Below are positions 36,412 through 47,162 of a DNA stretch of 48,965 bases, piece after piece. Position 1 is the stretch's first letter. Every line of letters begins with the position of its first letter. Origin of the DNA: Mycobacterium sp. 852002-51971_SCH5477799-a (lineage in GTDB: Bacteria > Actinomycetota > Actinomycetes > Mycobacteriales > Mycobacteriaceae); contig NZ_LZIF01000079.1 in NCBI RefSeq assembly GCF_001667145.1, forward strand, positions 1-48,965. Reading direction: 5' to 3'. The position numbers and the translations under genes were made by a program. The notes under the pieces are model-generated. The model worked only from the letters and a program-made list of their open reading frames with translations. It ran no database searches and was not told the origin of the DNA.

Positions 36412-36725
36412 GTGAAGCGGCCCGCCACCGGGATCGCTGACCTGCTGAACCCGGCGGCGACGTTGTTGCCCGCCGCCAACGTCATCATGCGAAGGTGCTG
36501 GCGGGCCCGTTCAACCTGTTCGCGACGACGGGGTTCCTGGCTCCCGAATTCCGGGCGTTGATGCAGCTGGACTGGTCGCCCGCCCAGCAGCGCCGCTTCG
36601 GCTGGCTGCTGACCGCCCTGCGGCTGGCCGACGGGCTGATCCCACACGCGGCCTGGATCTTCGGATACCGAATCTATCTGTGGGACATGCGATCTCGCGC
36701 GCGCCAGGGCCGGCGGATCGTCTAG
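36412..36725 (+). pseudogene. Remnant of a DUF2236/MpaB-family gene (Rv2237-like) with large internal deletion
   Basis: From GTG 36412 the frame reads [20 protein letters not shown] and AANVIM, a typical N-terminus of mycobacterial DUF2236 (oxygenase-MpaB) proteins. At about 36487 the similarity stops. The next recognisable piece is in another frame and is the family C-terminus: [38 protein letters not shown] and [11 protein letters not shown], ending at 36725. The whole central domain, about 150 residues, is missing. It is a clear remnant if the family assignment, made from memory, is right. A neighbour of cobD in the M. tuberculosis order (Rv2237) belongs to this family. Confidence 0.72.
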
Positions 36726-36789
36726 ATGGCGACTTGGCCAGCGGCCCGATGGTCGGCACACCGCGCAAACCGGACTAGCGTGGCCAGGC

Positions 36790-37185
36790 ATGACCTTTCC
36801 AGCGCTCAACCACGTCGCGGTCACGGTGCGCGACGTCGAGATCAGCGGCCCGTGGTATCGCAACCTGCTCGGCGCCGACCCGATCCTCGACGAGCACACC
36901 GACGCCGGATTTCACCATCAGGTGTGGATGCTCGACGCGGGCACGATATTCGGCATCCATCAGCATGACCGCAAGGCGCCCGACGAGAAGTTCAGCGAAC
37001 ATCGCGTCGGGCTCGACCATGTCGGCTTCGGTTGCGCCAGCCGCGCCGAGCTGCAGAACTGGGTCACCCGGCTGGGCGAACTGGGCATCGAACACGGCGG
37101 CATCGTGGATGCGCCCTACGGGTCGGGACTGAGCTTTCGCGACCCCGACGGCATCGCCCTGGAGTTCTTCGCCCCGCCGGGCTGA
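36790..37185 (+). CDS. VOC (glyoxalase/dioxygenase) family protein
   Basis: 131 residues from ATG 36790. Two beta-alpha-beta-beta-beta halves: LNHVAVTVRDVEISGPWYRN with the first metal His, and VGLDHVGFGCASRAELQNWV, then SFRDPDGIALEFFAPP with the late Glu. This single-domain layout is common for metal-dependent isomerases, dioxygenases and resistance proteins, and the substrate cannot be told. It is convergent with the epoxide hydrolase gene, which ends five bases away. Confidence 0.88.
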   Translation: MTFPALNHVAVTVRDVEISGPWYRNLLGADPILDEHTDAGFHHQVWMLDAGTIFGIHQHDRKAPDEKFSEHRVGLDHVGFGCASRAELQNWVTRLGELGIEHGGIVDAPYGSGLSFRDPDGIALEFFAPPG

Positions 37186-37190
37186 TCGGC

Positions 37191-38309
37191 TCAGCGCACC
37201 GTCGCGAAGAACGCGCGGAGGTCCTCGACGAACAGCTCCGGTTGTTCGAACGCGGCGAAATGCCCGCCGCGCGCCATGTCCGTCCAGTGGGTGATGTTGT
37301 AGACCGGCTCGCACCAGCTACGTGGCGCCTTGAGCAGCTCGCCGGGGAAAGCCGCTACGCCCGTGGGCAATTCGACGCGACCCCCACCACCCCACGCCGC
37401 AAAGCTCTCCCAGTACAGGCGGGCCGAGGACGCGGCGGTGTTGGTCACCCAGTACACCATCACGTTGTCGAGCAGCTCGTCACGACTGACCGCGTTTTCG
37501 GGACGCCCGTCGCAATCGGCCCAGTCCCAGAACTTTTCGACGATCCAGGCCAGCTGGCCCGTCGGCGAATCGGCCAGCCCGTAGCCCAGTGTTTGTGGCC
37601 GGGTGGACTGTTGCTTGGAATAGCCGGTGCCCCACTTGCGGTGGTTGGCCAACCCGGCGAGCGCTCGTTGCTCCTCGTCGGTCGGGTTGGTCAGCGAGTC
37701 CTTGGTGGGCCGGCCGACCGGCATGTTCAGGTGGATGGCCACGCAGTGGCCGACGTTGCGGCCGATCTGTGTGGTGACGGCGGCGCCCCAGTCGCCGCCC
37801 TGGGCGCCGTAGCGGTCGTAACCCAGGCGCAGCATCAGCGTTTCCCATGCCTCGGCAATCTTTTCCACGCCCCAGCCGGTCTTGGTGGGTTTTCCGGAGA
37901 ACCCATACCCCGGGAGCGACGGGCATACGACGTGGAAGGCGTCCTCGGCGCGCCCCGAGGCGGGGTTGGTCAACGGCTCGATCACCTTGTGGAACTCCAC
38001 GACCGAACCCGGCCAGCCGTGCGTGATCACCAGTGGAAACGCGTCTGCGTGCGGGGACCGCTGATGGATGAAATGGATGTCCAGACCGTCGATTTCGGTG
38101 GTGAACTGATCGAAGCGGTTGAGCGCGGCCTCCCGCGCTCGCCAGTCGTAGTCGTTGGCCCAGTAGTCGGCCAGCTCGCGGGTGTAGGCCACCGGCACGC
38201 CCTGGCTCCAGTCGTCCACGCATTCGGCCTCCGGCCAACGCGTGCGGGCCAGCCGCGAGCGCAGATCGTCGAGAACGTCGTCAGGAACGTCGATGCGGAA
38301 CGGTTTCAC
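37191..38309 (-). CDS. Epoxide hydrolase, EHN-type alpha/beta hydrolase
   Basis: 372 residues from ATG 38309. The N-terminal EHN segment (FRIDVPDDVLDDLRSRLART, RWPEAE) is followed by the hydrolase core: oxyanion motif HGWPGSVVEF, FHVVCPSLPGYGFSGKPTK and nucleophile elbow AQGGDWGAAV (Asp). The catalytic His is in ARGGHFAAFEQPE near the C-terminus. This is the microsomal/juvenile-hormone epoxide hydrolase type, of which mycobacteria have several. The natural substrate is unknown. About 85 bp separate it from the DUF742 gene upstream. Confidence 0.92.
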   Translation of the reverse strand: MKPFRIDVPDDVLDDLRSRLARTRWPEAECVDDWSQGVPVAYTRELADYWANDYDWRAREAALNRFDQFTTEIDGLDIHFIHQRSPHADAFPLVITHGWPGSVVEFHKVIEPLTNPASGRAEDAFHVVCPSLPGYGFSGKPTKTGWGVEKIAEAWETLMLRLGYDRYGAQGGDWGAAVTTQIGRNVGHCVAIHLNMPVGRPTKDSLTNPTDEEQRALAGLANHRKWGTGYSKQQSTRPQTLGYGLADSPTGQLAWIVEKFWDWADCDGRPENAVSRDELLDNVMVYWVTNTAASSARLYWESFAAWGGGGRVELPTGVAAFPGELLKAPRSWCEPVYNITHWTDMARGGHFAAFEQPELFVEDLRAFFATVR

Positions 38310-38396
38310 GCGTTCATAGTGCCCCTCGTCGCGTGACCGGCGGCACGCACCCTGGCGCGTCGGCCCTAGGCTTACGCCGAGGCGGCGCCCGACCCG

Positions 38397-38729
38397 TCAG
38401 AGTGCTCGCAGGCCACTGAGGGTCCTGCCTATCAGCTCACGTCGTTCGTCGATCGTCATCGAGGCACCGAGGGGTGCGTGCACCCGCAGGTAACCCTGTG
38501 TCACCAGTTCCCCGACCAGAAACCGCGTCGCACCGAGCGGCAGGGACAGACGAGCGGCGATCTCTGCGACCGACGGGCTCTGCACGCAATACGTCAGAAT
38601 CTGGCCCCGCACATCGTTTCTCGGCCAGCGCGGCGGCTTCGTTGCGGAGTCGAGCGCTTCGACCGGAGCCTCGAGTGCCAATTCGACACCAGCGTCGGTA
38701 CGGCCTCCCGTCAGCGCGTACGGCCGCAC
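38397..38729 (-). CDS. DUF742 family protein, N-terminus uncertain
   Basis: At least 110 residues. DUF742 features: RPYALTGGRTDAGVELALEA, WPRNDVRGQILTYCVQSPSV, AEIAARLSLPLGATRFLVGE and a winged-helix-like end. The only start in frame is GTG 38729. However, the frame is open for another 28 codons upstream with DUF742-like content (GEHSDTHQQAEAEGTESEAA, NEPSLV). ATG 38811 would join it if a run of six G (38801-38806, C on the plus strand) were five. These proteins usually lie next to a roadblock protein, a GTPase and a sensor kinase; here none of them is present. Confidence 0.75.
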   Translation of the reverse strand: MRPYALTGGRTDAGVELALEAPVEALDSATKPPRWPRNDVRGQILTYCVQSPSVAEIAARLSLPLGATRFLVGELVTQGYLRVHAPLGASMTIDERRELIGRTLSGLRAL

Positions 38730-39361
38730 GAGACTCGGCTCGTTCGCGGCCTCTGACTCTGTGCCCTCGGCCTCCGCCTGCTGATGCGTGTCGGAGTGTT
38801 CCCCCCGGCATGTGGCGAACTATGCGGCCCCATGTGGTGCTGCAAGAACCACAAGGTCTGATCGGCGTGCACCGATGCACGCAGCTCGCTGGAGACCACC
38901 TTGAGTACGGTCCGATCGGTGTCGATGACGAAGGTGGTCCGTCTGACCGGGAGCAGCCGGGCCAGCAGGCCGCGGCGCCGGGTGTGCCGGCCACGCCGGG
39001 CCTCATCCCGCGCGGCGACGGATTTACGCAGCTTGGCGAACCTGCCTCGGCGCACGCCGAACAGCTCGGACACCACGCCGTCCGCGTCGGAGAGCAGCGG
39101 ATAGTCGAACGAACGCTGCTGGGCGAAGTGGGCCTGCTTGTCGACGGTGTCGGTGCTGATGCCCACGCGCTGGGCGCCCACCGTCACGAATTCGTTGCTC
39201 AGGTCCCGAAAATGACAAGCCTGGGCAGTGCAGATCGGTGAGGACGCGAGTGGGAAGAAGAACAGCACGACCGGCCCTTCGGCGAGGAGCGCGGACAGCG
39301 CCCGGGGCCGACCGGTGTGATCCAACAGAGTGAAGTCAGGCGCCTTGTCGCCCGCGATCAT
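38711..39361 (-). CDS. Peroxiredoxin (BCP/AhpC-TSA type)
   Basis: 216 residues from ATG 39361. A thioredoxin-fold peroxiredoxin: GDKAPDFTLLDHTGRPRALS, and the peroxidatic site PLASSPICTAQACHFRDLS, with a second cysteine five residues on as in BCP. GISTDTVDKQAHFAQQ and FDYPLLSDADGVVSELFGV follow. An Arg-rich insertion (AARDEARRGRHTRRRGLLAR) precedes TTFVIDTDRTVLKVVSSELR. The last 40 or so residues are low-complexity, Arg/Ser/Pro rich and overlap the upstream part of the DUF742 frame, so they may be an artefact or a read-through. The electron donor is unknown. Confidence 0.85.
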   Translation of the reverse strand: MIAGDKAPDFTLLDHTGRPRALSALLAEGPVVLFFFPLASSPICTAQACHFRDLSNEFVTVGAQRVGISTDTVDKQAHFAQQRSFDYPLLSDADGVVSELFGVRRGRFAKLRKSVAARDEARRGRHTRRRGLLARLLPVRRTTFVIDTDRTVLKVVSSELRASVHADQTLWFLQHHMGPHSSPHAGGNTPTRISRRRPRAQSQRPRTSRVSCGRTR

Positions 39362-39517
39362 CGGCAAAGAGTAACGCCGGGGGGCCCGGCGCGAAGCACA
39401 CTCGGATAATTCGGTCAAGACCCGACGGCTCACGAACGCCGCTCGACACCGTCCAGTCGGATTTCGCCGCCAAACCCAACAGGCCGGCCATGCGACGCTG
39501 GCCTGCGTAAACACTGG

Positions 39518-39589
39518 TGGGCGCGGACGGTATCGAACCGCCGACCGCTGGTGTGTAAAACCAGAGCTCTACCACTGAGCTACGCGCCC
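39518..39589 (-). tRNA. tRNA-Val (anticodon TAC)
   Basis: 72 nt on the minus strand. The acceptor stem is GGGCGCG (5') with CGCGCCC (3') and discriminator A. The D arm is GCTCAGTGGTAGAGC, the anticodon stem CTGGT/ACCAG encloses the 7-base loop TTTACAC with anticodon TAC (codon GUA), and the T arm contains GGTTCGATACC. CCA is not encoded. It lies between the peroxiredoxin and ahpE genes. Confidence 0.95.
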
Positions 39590-39646
39590 GTTGCCCCGGG
39601 CAGGCTACCCGTCCGAAGGCCAAGTTCCCAAAATGTCGAGCCCGTC

Positions 39647-40108
39647 TCAGGCCCGCAGCGCCGCCAGGGCATCGGTCCAGAGCCGTTGGTCGCGGGACTC
39701 GCCGGGCTGTTTCATCTCGGCGAAGCGGATGATCCCGGACCGGTCGACTACGAACGTCCCGCGGTTGGAGTAGCCGGCGTCCTCGTTGAACACGCCATAG
39801 CTCTGGCTGACCGCGCCATGCGGCCAGAAGTCCGACAACACCGGAAAGGTGAAGCCGCTGTCCAGCGACCAGACCCGATGGGTGGGCGGCGGCCCCACCG
39901 AGATCGCCAGCGTGGCGCTGTCGTCGTTTTCGAAATCAGGCAGGTGGTCACGCAACTGATCCAGCTCACCCTGGCAGATCCCGGTAAATGCCAGCGGGAA
40001 GAACACCAGCAGGACGTTCTTGGCGTCCCGATAGGAGCTCAGCGTGACGCGCTGTTGATTCTGGTCGCGCAAGGTGAAATCCGGGGCGGCGGTGCCGATG
40101 GACAGCAT
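39647..40108 (-). CDS. ahpE: One-cysteine peroxiredoxin AhpE
   Basis: 153 residues from ATG 40108, exactly the M. tuberculosis length. The ATG overlaps the previous stop by one base (TGATG), so translation is coupled. The peroxidatic cysteine is Cys45 in FFPLAFTGICQGEL; no resolving cysteine is present, as in the one-Cys AhpE class. Other family segments are APDFTLRDQNQQRVTLSSY, FPVLSDFWPHGAVSQSYGVF and RGTFVVDRSGIIRF. It reduces peroxides, fatty-acid hydroperoxides and peroxynitrite in the cytoplasm, with mycothiol/mycoredoxin as reductant. Confidence 0.96.
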   Translation of the reverse strand: MLSIGTAAPDFTLRDQNQQRVTLSSYRDAKNVLLVFFPLAFTGICQGELDQLRDHLPDFENDDSATLAISVGPPPTHRVWSLDSGFTFPVLSDFWPHGAVSQSYGVFNEDAGYSNRGTFVVDRSGIIRFAEMKQPGESRDQRLWTDALAALRA

Positions 40109-40530
40109 CAACGCTTCCCGGCGCGGGATTTGGGCTGCACCAGCCGGCTGGCGCTCCAGTCCCCCAAATTGACCGACGAGGTCGGCATCAAACCGGCGGT
40201 GGGGGCGGCTTCCGCGATTTCGGCCGGTAACACATGTCCGGGCTTGCCGGTTTTGGGCGTCAGCACCCAGATCACGCCGTCTTCGGCCAGCGGGCCAATC
40301 GCGTCCATCAGGGTGTCCACCAGGTCGCCGTCACCGTCTCGCCACCACAGCAGGACGACGTCGACTACCTCGTCGGTGTCTTCGTCGAGCAAGTCGCTGC
40401 CGCAGGCTTCCTCGACCGCGGCGCGGATCTCGTCATCGGTGTCTTCGTCCCAGCCCCACTCCTGGACAACTTGGTCCCGTTGGATGCCCAATTTGCGGGC
40501 GTAGCTCGGGGCGTGATCCGCCGCGACCAC
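40108..40530 (-). CDS. DUF3052 protein (Rv2239c-like)
   Basis: 140 residues, strongly acidic in the N-terminal half (QVVQEWGWDEDTDDEIRAAV, DLLDEDTDEVVDVVLLWWRD). The start chosen is GTG 40530. Segments DGVIWVLTPKTGKPGHVLPA and LMPTSSVNLGDWSASRLVQP are typical of DUF3052, an actinobacterial family. No enzymatic residues are recognisable. It is followed directly by ahpE and probably belongs to the same transcript; function is unknown. Confidence 0.9.
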   Translation of the reverse strand: MVAADHAPSYARKLGIQRDQVVQEWGWDEDTDDEIRAAVEEACGSDLLDEDTDEVVDVVLLWWRDGDGDLVDTLMDAIGPLAEDGVIWVLTPKTGKPGHVLPAEIAEAAPTAGLMPTSSVNLGDWSASRLVQPKSRAGKR

Positions 40531-40613
40531 CGTGGAGCCTCCTTAACGTCCGCGCGCCATGCGATTGAGGATTATCGTCGCACAGCCAGAACCCGGTCCA
40601 TACTTCCGCATCA

Positions 40614-41201
40614 CTACGTTGCCAGGCACAGTTTCACCGCGTTCTTCTTCGTATCGTTGAGTTGATCGACCCGCTTGTTGAATTCGCCGGTGCCCGCGTG
40701 CGTGCCGATGGCGTTGGCCACCGCGCGTGCGGCGTCAATGTAGGCGTTGAAGGCGTCCTTGATCTGTTGCGACATCGCATCGCTGAAGCTGTTGCCCACC
40801 GTGGTGGCGCTGTCGTTGAGGGCGTCGATGGCCGGTCCTTCGGTCGGCCCGGTGCCGCGGCCTGCGTTGAACGCCTTCACGAACTCGTTGGTCTTGTCGA
40901 TCGCGTTCTTGCTGGTGGTGATCAGCGTGGCGCAGGCGGTGCGCACCGCCTTGGTCGTCAGCGATTGTTGCCGCTGTGACTCCCGGACGCTCGAAGTCAC
41001 CGACGATGCGGACACCGACGCGGACACCGACTGACGGTAGGCCGGCGCCACCTTGGTGTCGGGCGTAGCCGTGCCGTTGGTGACGGAGGTGCACCCGACG
41101 ATGCCCATCAGCGCCACGGCGACACAACCCAGCGCCAAGGCCCCGCGCCGGGGCAAAGCCTTCACCTGCGCCTGAGGGACGGCACCCCACCGGATGAGCA
41201 C
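40614..41201 (-). CDS. Putative lipoprotein (Rv2240c-like)
   Basis: 195 residues from GTG 41201; GTG 41165 is an attractive alternative that gives a normal signal sequence ([20 protein letters not shown]). The lipobox is MGIVGCTS, so the mature part would be lipid-anchored outside the membrane. The remainder is Ser/Thr/Ala rich and helical, with two cysteines (RTACATLI and KLCLAT). Segments such as [20 protein letters not shown] give no family hit by eye. It is divergent from aceE, with about 180 bp between. Confidence 0.78.
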   Translation of the reverse strand: MLIRWGAVPQAQVKALPRRGALALGCVAVALMGIVGCTSVTNGTATPDTKVAPAYRQSVSASVSASSVTSSVRESQRQQSLTTKAVRTACATLITTSKNAIDKTNEFVKAFNAGRGTGPTEGPAIDALNDSATTVGNSFSDAMSQQIKDAFNAYIDAARAVANAIGTHAGTGEFNKRVDQLNDTKKNAVKLCLAT

Positions 41202-41384
41202 ATGGCTGACGTTACCGGGTGACCTCTGTGCTTGCCCCAGACCCGCCGAGTTGGTGTTCGCCAGGTGACGCTCCGTCAGCTAGCCGACGTCGACTATCGG
41301 CGCGCGACACCTGTGCGGCACGATGGTGGCAGGGTGCGACCCACCCGTTACGGCACACATTCCGACAACAACAGGAGTAGTGCG

Positions 41385-44174
<2,790 letters not shown>

Positions 44175-44221
44175 CGCGCAGGCTTCTGCGCTCGGCCTGG
44201 CCCTGCGCCCAGCGTGCGCCG

Positions 44222-44251
44222 AGCCGCACAGTGGTCGCCGAGGGTGCGGCT
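44222..44251. terminator. Hairpin downstream of aceE
   Basis: AGCCGCAC (44222-44229) pairs with GTGCGGCT (44244-44251), and a second overlapping stem GTGCGGC-TG-GCCGCAC follows at once (44244-44259). It lies about 50 bp after the aceE stop and about 100 bp before mabR, so it is a plausible GC-rich terminator without a T-tract. Confidence 0.45.
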
Positions 44252-44286
44252 GGCCGCACACTCGAACCACTGACAAGCCGGGAGCC

Positions 44287-44346
44287 GTTCTTAAGAACCG
44301 CCGCGCGGCTCCTTTGGCGGAAACTTCTAGAAATAACGCGTAGGTT
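44287..44346 (+). promoter_or_regulatory. mabR promoter with palindromes
   Basis: A perfect 12-bp palindrome GTTCTTAAGAAC (44287-44298) and an 8-bp one TTCTAGAA (44325-44332) lie before the mabR start. TAGGTT (44341-44346) fits a mycobacterial -10 element and ends six bases before the GTG start, so the mRNA is probably leaderless. The palindromes could bind MabR itself or another regulator; this is inference. Confidence 0.5.
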
Positions 44347-44352
44347 TTAGGG

Positions 44353-45675
44353 GTGAATGACAACCCCTTCGCCGGTCCGTTCGCCAAGCAGCCGCGATCG
44401 CCCCTGGAGCTGCTGGACACGGTGCCGGACTCCGTCCTGCGCCGGTTGAAGCAGTACTCCGGCCGGCTGGCCACCGAAGCGGTCTCGGTGATGGGCGATC
44501 GGTTGCCGTTCTTCGTCGACTTGGAAGCGTCGCAGCGGGCCAGCATGGCGCTGGTGGTGCAGACGGCCATCAACAACTTCGCCGAGTGGATGCAGGACCC
44601 GCACAGCAACGTCAGCCACACCGCGCAGGCTTTCGAGCTGGTGCCCCAGGACCTCGCCCGCCGCATCGCGCTGCGCCACAGCGTCGACATGGCGCGCGTG
44701 ACCATGGACTTCTTCGAGGAAGTGGTCCCGCTGCTGGCCCGCTCCGAAGAGCAGCTGACCGCGCTGACCGTGGGCATCCTCAAGTACAGCCGCGACTTGG
44801 CGTTCACCGCCGCCACTGCCTACGCGAATGCGGCCGAGGCACGCGGCACCTGGGACAGCCGGATGGAAGCCAGCGTCGTCGACGCGGTGGTCCGCGGCGA
44901 CACCGGCCCCGAGCTGCTGTCCCGCGCCGCGGCACTGAACTGGGACACGACGGCCCCGGCGACGGTCGTGGTCGGCACCCCGGCCCCCGGCCGCGACGGA
45001 TCGACCGGCCCCGCCGACAGCGAGCGCGCGAGTCAGCACGTCCGCGACATCGCCGCGCGGCACGGGCGCGCGGCCCTCACCGACGTGCATGGCACCTGGC
45101 TGGTCGCCATCGTGTCCGGCCAATTGTCGCCAACCGACAAATTCCTCGGCGACCTGCTGGAGGCGTTCGCCGACGGGCCCGTGGTCGTCGGACCCACCGC
45201 GCCCATGCTGACGGCGGCCTACCACAGCGCCAGCGAGGCGATATCCGGGATGAACGCCGTGGGCGGCTGGCGGGGAGCGCCGCGGCCGGTTCCGGCCCGC
45301 GAACTGCTGCCCGAACGGGCGCTGATGGGTGATGCGTCGGCGATCGTGGCGCTGCACACCGACGTGATGGGCCCGCTGGCCGACGCGGGTCCCACGCTGA
45401 TCGAGACCCTGGACGCTTACTTAGATTGTGGCGGCGCAATTGAGGCCTGCGCCAGAAAGTTGTTCGTTCATCCAAACACCGTGCGCTACCGACTCAAGCG
45501 GATCGCCGACTTCACCGGCCGCGATCCCATGCAGCCGCGCGACGCATACGTGCTGCGAGTGGCGGCGACGGTCGGCCAGCTCAACTATCCGACCAATCCG
45601 TCAAGGGCCGACAGCAGTGCGATGCCGGCGGTTCCGCTGCCGGTCAGAGGGGTTGCTGCGCGGCAATCCGGGTGA
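44353..45675 (+). CDS. mabR: PucR-type regulator MabR (mycolic acid biosynthesis regulator)
   Basis: 440 residues from GTG 44353. The C-terminus carries a PucR helix-turn-helix: LIETLDAYLDCGGAIEACAR, then KLFVHPNTVRYRLKRIADF. The N-terminal and middle parts are the PucR/CdaR-like signalling region without a recognised ligand site. In M. tuberculosis and M. smegmatis MabR (Rv2242) controls the fabD-acpM-kasA-kasB operon that follows; in Streptomyces the same gene pair exists as FasR. The position and the inverted repeat in front of fabD fit. The start has no ribosome binding site, in line with a leaderless message. Confidence 0.94.
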   Translation: MNDNPFAGPFAKQPRSPLELLDTVPDSVLRRLKQYSGRLATEAVSVMGDRLPFFVDLEASQRASMALVVQTAINNFAEWMQDPHSNVSHTAQAFELVPQDLARRIALRHSVDMARVTMDFFEEVVPLLARSEEQLTALTVGILKYSRDLAFTAATAYANAAEARGTWDSRMEASVVDAVVRGDTGPELLSRAAALNWDTTAPATVVVGTPAPGRDGSTGPADSERASQHVRDIAARHGRAALTDVHGTWLVAIVSGQLSPTDKFLGDLLEAFADGPVVVGPTAPMLTAAYHSASEAISGMNAVGGWRGAPRPVPARELLPERALMGDASAIVALHTDVMGPLADAGPTLIETLDAYLDCGGAIEACARKLFVHPNTVRYRLKRIADFTGRDPMQPRDAYVLRVAATVGQLNYPTNPSRADSSAMPAVPLPVRGVAARQSG

Positions 45676-45731
45676 CAGTGACCCAGGCAACAGATCGCGG
45701 CACGATATCAAACCTGTAGCTTACGGAGCTG

Positions 45732-45775
45732 TTTTGTAGGGAGTCCACAAAAACCTAAGACGAGGTTCATAATCT
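45732..45775 (+). promoter_or_regulatory. fabD (FAS-II) operon promoter with MabR-type box
   Basis: TTTTGT-N9-ACAAAA (45732-45752) is an exact inverted repeat of the form I remember as the MabR operator. TAATCT (45770-45775) is a good -10 element, so the box covers the -35 region. Predicted transcription begins around 45782, giving a 5' leader of nearly 40 bases. Just before the GTG start is a small hairpin, GTGTT-N6-AACAC (45803-45818). Confidence 0.75.
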
Positions 45776-45818
45776 GATACACCCGCCAAAACCGATTCCA
45801 CAGTGTTCTCTTAAACAC

Positions 45819-46727
45819 GTGATTGCATTGCTTGCGCCCGGACAGGGTTCGCAGACCGAGGGGATGCTCTCGCCGTGGCTGGAGCTCGCCGGCGCTGCTG
45901 ACCAGTTGGCGCTGTGGTCCAAGGCTAGCGGCCTCGACCTCGTGCGTCTGGGCACCACCGCATCGACCGAAGAGATCACCGATACCGCGGTCACCCAGCC
46001 GCTGGTTGTCGCCGCCACGCTGCTGGCCCACCAGGAGCTGACCAAGCGCGGCCTGCTGTCGGGTGCGGACCTGGTCGTCGCCGGCCACTCCGTCGGCGAG
46101 ATCGCCGCGTACGCGATCGCCGGCGTGATCGCCGCCGACGACGCCGTCGCGCTGGCCGCCACCCGTGGCGCCGAGATGGCCAAGGCTTGCGCCGTCGAGC
46201 CCACCGGCATGTCGGCGGTGCTCGGAGGGGACGAGGGCGAGGTTCTTGCCCGGCTCGAGCAGCTTGACCTGTTCCCCGCCAACCGCAACGCGGCCGGGCA
46301 GATCGTCGCCGCCGGCTCGCTGTCCGCGCTGGAGAAGCTGGCCGAAGACCCGCCGGAAAAGGCCCGGGTGCGCGCGCTGGGTGTGGCCGGAGCGTTCCAC
46401 ACCAAATACATGGCGTCGGCGCTCGACGGCTACGCCGCCGCGGCGGCCGCCGTTCAGACGTCCGAGCCCACCGCCACACTGTTGTCGAACCGCGACGGCA
46501 AGCCGGTCACGTCGGCGACCGCGGCGATGGAGGCGTTGGTCGCCCAGCTGACCCAGCCGGTGCGCTGGGACCTGTGCACCGCGACGCTGCGCGATTTGGA
46601 AGTCACTGCGGCCGTGGAGTTCCCGCCCGCGGGAACCCTTACCGGCATCGCCAAACGAGAACTTCGGGGGATCACGGCTCGTGCCGTCAAGTCTCCCGCA
46701 GACCTGGACGCTTTGGCCGAGCTCTAA
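45819..46727 (+). CDS. fabD: Malonyl-CoA:ACP transacylase
   Basis: 302 residues from GTG 45819, the same length as the M. tuberculosis enzyme. It moves malonyl groups from CoA to AcpM for FAS-II elongation of mycolic acid chains. Signature segments: LLAPGQGSQTEGML, catalytic GHSVGE with Ser91, GVAGAFHTKYMASAL with the catalytic His, and FPPAGTLTGIAKRE. It is first in the operon. No ribosome binding site of normal strength is visible before the start. Confidence 0.97.
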   Translation: MIALLAPGQGSQTEGMLSPWLELAGAADQLALWSKASGLDLVRLGTTASTEEITDTAVTQPLVVAATLLAHQELTKRGLLSGADLVVAGHSVGEIAAYAIAGVIAADDAVALAATRGAEMAKACAVEPTGMSAVLGGDEGEVLARLEQLDLFPANRNAAGQIVAAGSLSALEKLAEDPPEKARVRALGVAGAFHTKYMASALDGYAAAAAAVQTSEPTATLLSNRDGKPVTSATAAMEALVAQLTQPVRWDLCTATLRDLEVTAAVEFPPAGTLTGIAKRELRGITARAVKSPADLDALAEL

Positions 46728-46814
46728 AGCCAGCTCGGCCAGTTGCAGAACCAGTACAACCGCATAGCACGTCAATTCGACTAACACACAACACATTACG
46801 AAGGGAAGCACGCT

Positions 46815-47162
46815 GTGGCTGTCAGCCAGGAAGAAATCATCGCCGGTATCGCCGAGATCATCGAAGAGGTAACCGGTATCGAGCCCTCCGAGGTCACCCC
46901 GGAGAAGTCCTTCGTCGACGACCTGGACATCGACTCGCTGTCGATGGTCGAGATCGCCGTTCAGACCGAGGACAAGTACGGCGTCAAGATCCCCGACGAG
47001 GACCTCGCCGGTCTGCGTACCGTCGGTGACGTCGTCTCCTACATCCAGAAGCTCGAGGAAGAAGACCCCGAAGCCGCCGCCGCGCTGCGCGCCAAGCTCG
47101 AGTCGGAGAACCCCGAGGCCGTGGCCAGCGTCAAGGCAAGGCTGGAAGCGGACAGCAAGTGA
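46815..47162 (+). CDS. acpM: Meromycolate extension acyl carrier protein
   Basis: 115 residues from GTG 46815, with AAGGGAAG upstream. The phosphopantetheine site is Ser41 in [13 protein letters not shown]. The C-terminal extension beyond a normal ACP (from about residue 80: [20 protein letters not shown]) is typical of AcpM. It carries the growing meromycolate chain between FAS-II enzymes and overlaps the kasA start by four bases. Confidence 0.97.
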   Translation: MAVSQEEIIAGIAEIIEEVTGIEPSEVTPEKSFVDDLDIDSLSMVEIAVQTEDKYGVKIPDEDLAGLRTVGDVVSYIQKLEEEDPEAAAALRAKLESENPEAVASVKARLEADSK

